The notes beneath the pieces were generated by a model that did no database searches, had not been told where the DNA came from, and worked only from the letters and a program-made list of their open reading frames with translations. Position numbers and translations under genes: made by a program. Positions 32,360-34,065 of a stretch of 34,065 nucleotides of DNA are shown piece by piece (the stretch's first letter is position 1; the number at the start of each line of letters is the position of its first letter). This DNA is from CAIMMJ01 sp037131955 (GTDB lineage: Bacteria; Bacteroidota; Bacteroidia; UBA4408): NCBI GenBank assembly GCA_037131955.1, contig JBAXQC010000026.1, positions 1 to 34,065 on the forward strand, given 5' to 3'.

Positions 32360-33321
32360 TAGTACTAACAGGAGTAGCAGGATTTATTGGAAGTTACTTT
32401 TTGGGATTTTTGAATACAAAAGGCATAACTAACATTGCCATTGTGGATGATTTTAGCAGAGAGGAAAAACTTAATAACTGGAGCACTAAAAAATTTGAAA
32501 TAAAAATAGACAGAAAGCAGTTTATCCCTTGGCTAAAGCTAAACTCAGAAAAAATTGATTTTGTTTTTCATTTAGGCGCAAGAACAGATACCACTTTAAT
32601 GGATTGGAAAATCTTTGAAGAGTTAAACTTAAACTATACAAAAAGTATTTGGGAAATTTGTGCCAATAAAAACATCCCTTTAATTTATGCATCATCTGCT
32701 GCTACCTACGGAAATGGAGAATTGGGTTACGACGACATAGAAAAAAATATTCCACAACTAAAACCATTAAATCCTTATGGAGATTCAAAGCAGATGTTTG
32801 ACGAGTGGGCTTTGCAACAAACCAACCAACCACCATTTTGGGCAGGACTAAAATTCTTTAATGTATACGGCCCAAACGAATACCACAAAGGAAGAATGGC
32901 ATCGGTAATTTTTCATTCGTTTAACCAAATATCTAGCAATAAAAAAATAAAGCTATTTAAATCTCACAAACAAGGTATAGAAAACGGACACCAAAAAAGA
33001 GATTTTGTTTTTGTAAAAGACCTGTGCAGTGTTATGTACTTTTTAATGGAGCAAAGAAAAAGTTCTGGTATTTATAATTTAGGTTCAGGAACTGCTCGTA
33101 CTTTTTTAGACCTTGCAAATTCTGTTTTTAAAACCTTAAATTTGCCGCCTCAAATAGAGTTTATTGATACACCCTTAGACATTAGAAACAACTACCAATA
33201 CTATACTTGTGCAACTATGGAAAAGCTAAAAGAAACAGGTTACACTCCTAATTTTACTTCATTAGAAGAGGGAATTAATGACTATGTTCAAAATTATTTA
33301 ATTAGCAGAAAATATTTTTAA
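32356..33321 (+). CDS. hldD: ADP-L-glycero-D-manno-heptose 6-epimerase
   Basis: HldD (RfaD) epimerises ADP-D-glycero-mannoheptose to the L-glycero form for the lipopolysaccharide inner core. An extended short-chain dehydrogenase of 321 residues with TGVAGFIGS (5-13), the active-site Y141 and K145 in PYGDSKQ, and the HldD-specific NVYGPNEYHKGRMASVIFH. It overlaps the GNAT gene by four bases and the GtrA-family gene by one base (TAATG), so the three form one operon. Confidence 0.92.
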   Translation: MIVLTGVAGFIGSYFLGFLNTKGITNIAIVDDFSREEKLNNWSTKKFEIKIDRKQFIPWLKLNSEKIDFVFHLGARTDTTLMDWKIFEELNLNYTKSIWEICANKNIPLIYASSAATYGNGELGYDDIEKNIPQLKPLNPYGDSKQMFDEWALQQTNQPPFWAGLKFFNVYGPNEYHKGRMASVIFHSFNQISSNKKIKLFKSHKQGIENGHQKRDFVFVKDLCSVMYFLMEQRKSSGIYNLGSGTARTFLDLANSVFKTLNLPPQIEFIDTPLDIRNNYQYYTCATMEKLKETGYTPNFTSLEEGINDYVQNYLISRKYF

Positions 33322-33812
33322 TGATTAAACGGATTCTCAATCAGCCACCAAAAGCAACTATTGTAGAGTTTTACCACAACAAAGTATTGAGGTATTTTTT
33401 TGCAGCAGGCTTTGCAACTGTTGTAGATGTTTTTATTTATTTTGTTATGCTTCACTTTGTATTAAAGAAGCAAGATTTTGCATTAGCAGCGGGCTATGTT
33501 ATTGGAGCGCCAAGCATTTCATTAATTGTGTCGTATAGTTGTGGTTTGGTAACCAACTTTACAATTACCAAGTATTTTGTTTTTGCAGAGAGTGAATTAA
33601 GAGGCAGAACACAATTTGGCAGATTTGTATTAGTGGCAGCAGTAGTTTTGGTAGCTAACTACTTTTTTATGAATTTTCTAATTAAAGTAGTAGGCATATT
33701 TCCTACCCCATCAAGGGCAATATCTGCTTTATCTATTGGAGTGTTTAGTTTTTTGGCCCACAAATTATTTTCATTTAAAGTGGGAAACAAAAACCAGTTG
33801 GAGGACAACTGA
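33321..33812 (+). CDS. GtrA-family membrane protein
   Basis: A 163-residue protein with four membrane helices and the GtrA pattern (KVLRYFFAAGFATVVDVFIYFVML near the start; GLVTNFTITKYFVF in the middle; LSIGVFSFLAHKLFSF at the end). GtrA proteins are thought to flip undecaprenyl-linked sugars across the inner membrane for surface polysaccharide modification. The position after hldD supports a role in the envelope. The stop codon lies within a six-base hairpin (33795-33811). Confidence 0.85.
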   Translation: MIKRILNQPPKATIVEFYHNKVLRYFFAAGFATVVDVFIYFVMLHFVLKKQDFALAAGYVIGAPSISLIVSYSCGLVTNFTITKYFVFAESELRGRTQFGRFVLVAAVVLVANYFFMNFLIKVVGIFPTPSRAISALSIGVFSFLAHKLFSFKVGNKNQLEDN

Positions 33813-34065
33813 TTAATTCGCCCGGCCAACTTGTTTTTCGGCTGCTGAGGAGAAGCCTATTTCCTGCTTTGCTTTTCCAAAGCGCTGGAACACAAATGAC
33901 ATTTATTCCAGTATTTTAATTTTAAACTGTCATTGCAGAAATTCTGCAAAGCTTTTGATTAGAGAATTATCCGCAATATTTTTGATTTTGGTCCAAAATA
34001 TTGGTCAGCCGAGGCGGAGCGGATAATTTTCATTTCTTCTCCGTTTTTCTTTCCATATTCATCAT
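33813..34065. other. hairpin-rich intergenic region at the right edge
   Basis: This stretch is richer in G and C than its surroundings and packed with inverted repeats: GCTTTG/CAAAGC (33866-33883), CTGGAA/TTCCAG (33885-33911) enclosing AAATG/CATTT, AATGACA/TGTCATT (33895-33934), TTGCAGAA/TTCTGCAA (33933-33949), and nested AATTATCCGC/GCGGATAATT (33965-34028) with CAATATTTT/AAAATATTG (33974-34003). Several share bases and could switch between structures. It may be a dispersed repeat or a structured RNA. I recognise no known family. Confidence 0.5.
33959..34063 (-). CDS. possible 3' end of a minus-strand gene leaving the window
   Basis: A minus-strand frame is open from the window edge to a stop at 33959-33961, 34 residues (DEYGKKNGEEMKIIRSASAD, then QYFGPKSKILRIIL). 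It could be the C-terminus of a gene that converges on the GtrA-family gene. The piece is too short to identify, and the nested inverted repeat lies inside it, so it may equally be chance within a repeat. Confidence 0.25.
   Translation of the reverse strand, partial: DEYGKKNGEEMKIIRSASADQYFGPKSKILRIIL

Overview
The window is AT-rich DNA from a member of the Bacteroidota. Four things point there: a secreted protein with a type IX secretion (Por) C-terminal sorting domain, a complete Bat (aerotolerance) gene cluster, the long CTC-type ribosomal protein L25, and TAnnTTTG promoter -7 elements a short distance upstream of many start codons with almost no Shine-Dalgarno sequences. I cannot place it below phylum. 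It reads as an ordinary chromosome: coding is dense and I see no insertion sequence, prophage, CRISPR array, tRNA or rRNA.

Layout. 1-2191 (minus): plsC, gatC, asd. 2302-4665 (plus): rbfA, a membrane-associated methyltransferase, a LolC/LolE-like permease. 4686-7605 (minus): a small envelope protein, gmd, a family 2 glycosyltransferase. 7734-10887 (plus): a T9SS-exported lysyl oxidase-like protein, ybaB, an arginase/formimidoylglutamase-family enzyme. 11060-15794 (minus): an NTF2-like protein and a DUF1801 protein, then a deoxyribose-phosphate cluster of deoC, a catalytically degenerate transposase-like protein, a full ALDH and a shortened ALDH. 16041-17168 (plus): hemW. 17174-25438 (minus): moxR, DUF58, a BatD-like membrane protein, batA, batB, batC, batD, batE. 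25628-27246 (minus): prs and rplY. 27611-29091 (plus): two tandem ssb paralogues and a lipoprotein. 29128-29308: a probable decayed gene. 29323-31804 (minus): fbp, a NodB deacetylase, a lipoprotein hydrolase. 31895-33812 (plus): a GNAT acetyltransferase, hldD, a GtrA-family membrane protein. The last 250 bases form a hairpin-rich intergenic region and possibly the 3' end of another minus-strand gene.

The clearest functional units are the eight-gene moxR-bat operon and the deoC/ALDH operon, which would split deoxyribose 5-phosphate and oxidise the acetaldehyde. No wholly new defence or mobile system is visible. The items most worth a second look are the T9SS lysyl oxidase with both cofactor-forming residues kept, the RAYT-like protein that has lost its HUH and tyrosine residues inside the deoC operon, the shortened ALDH partner, the two SSBs without acidic tails, and the structured right end.
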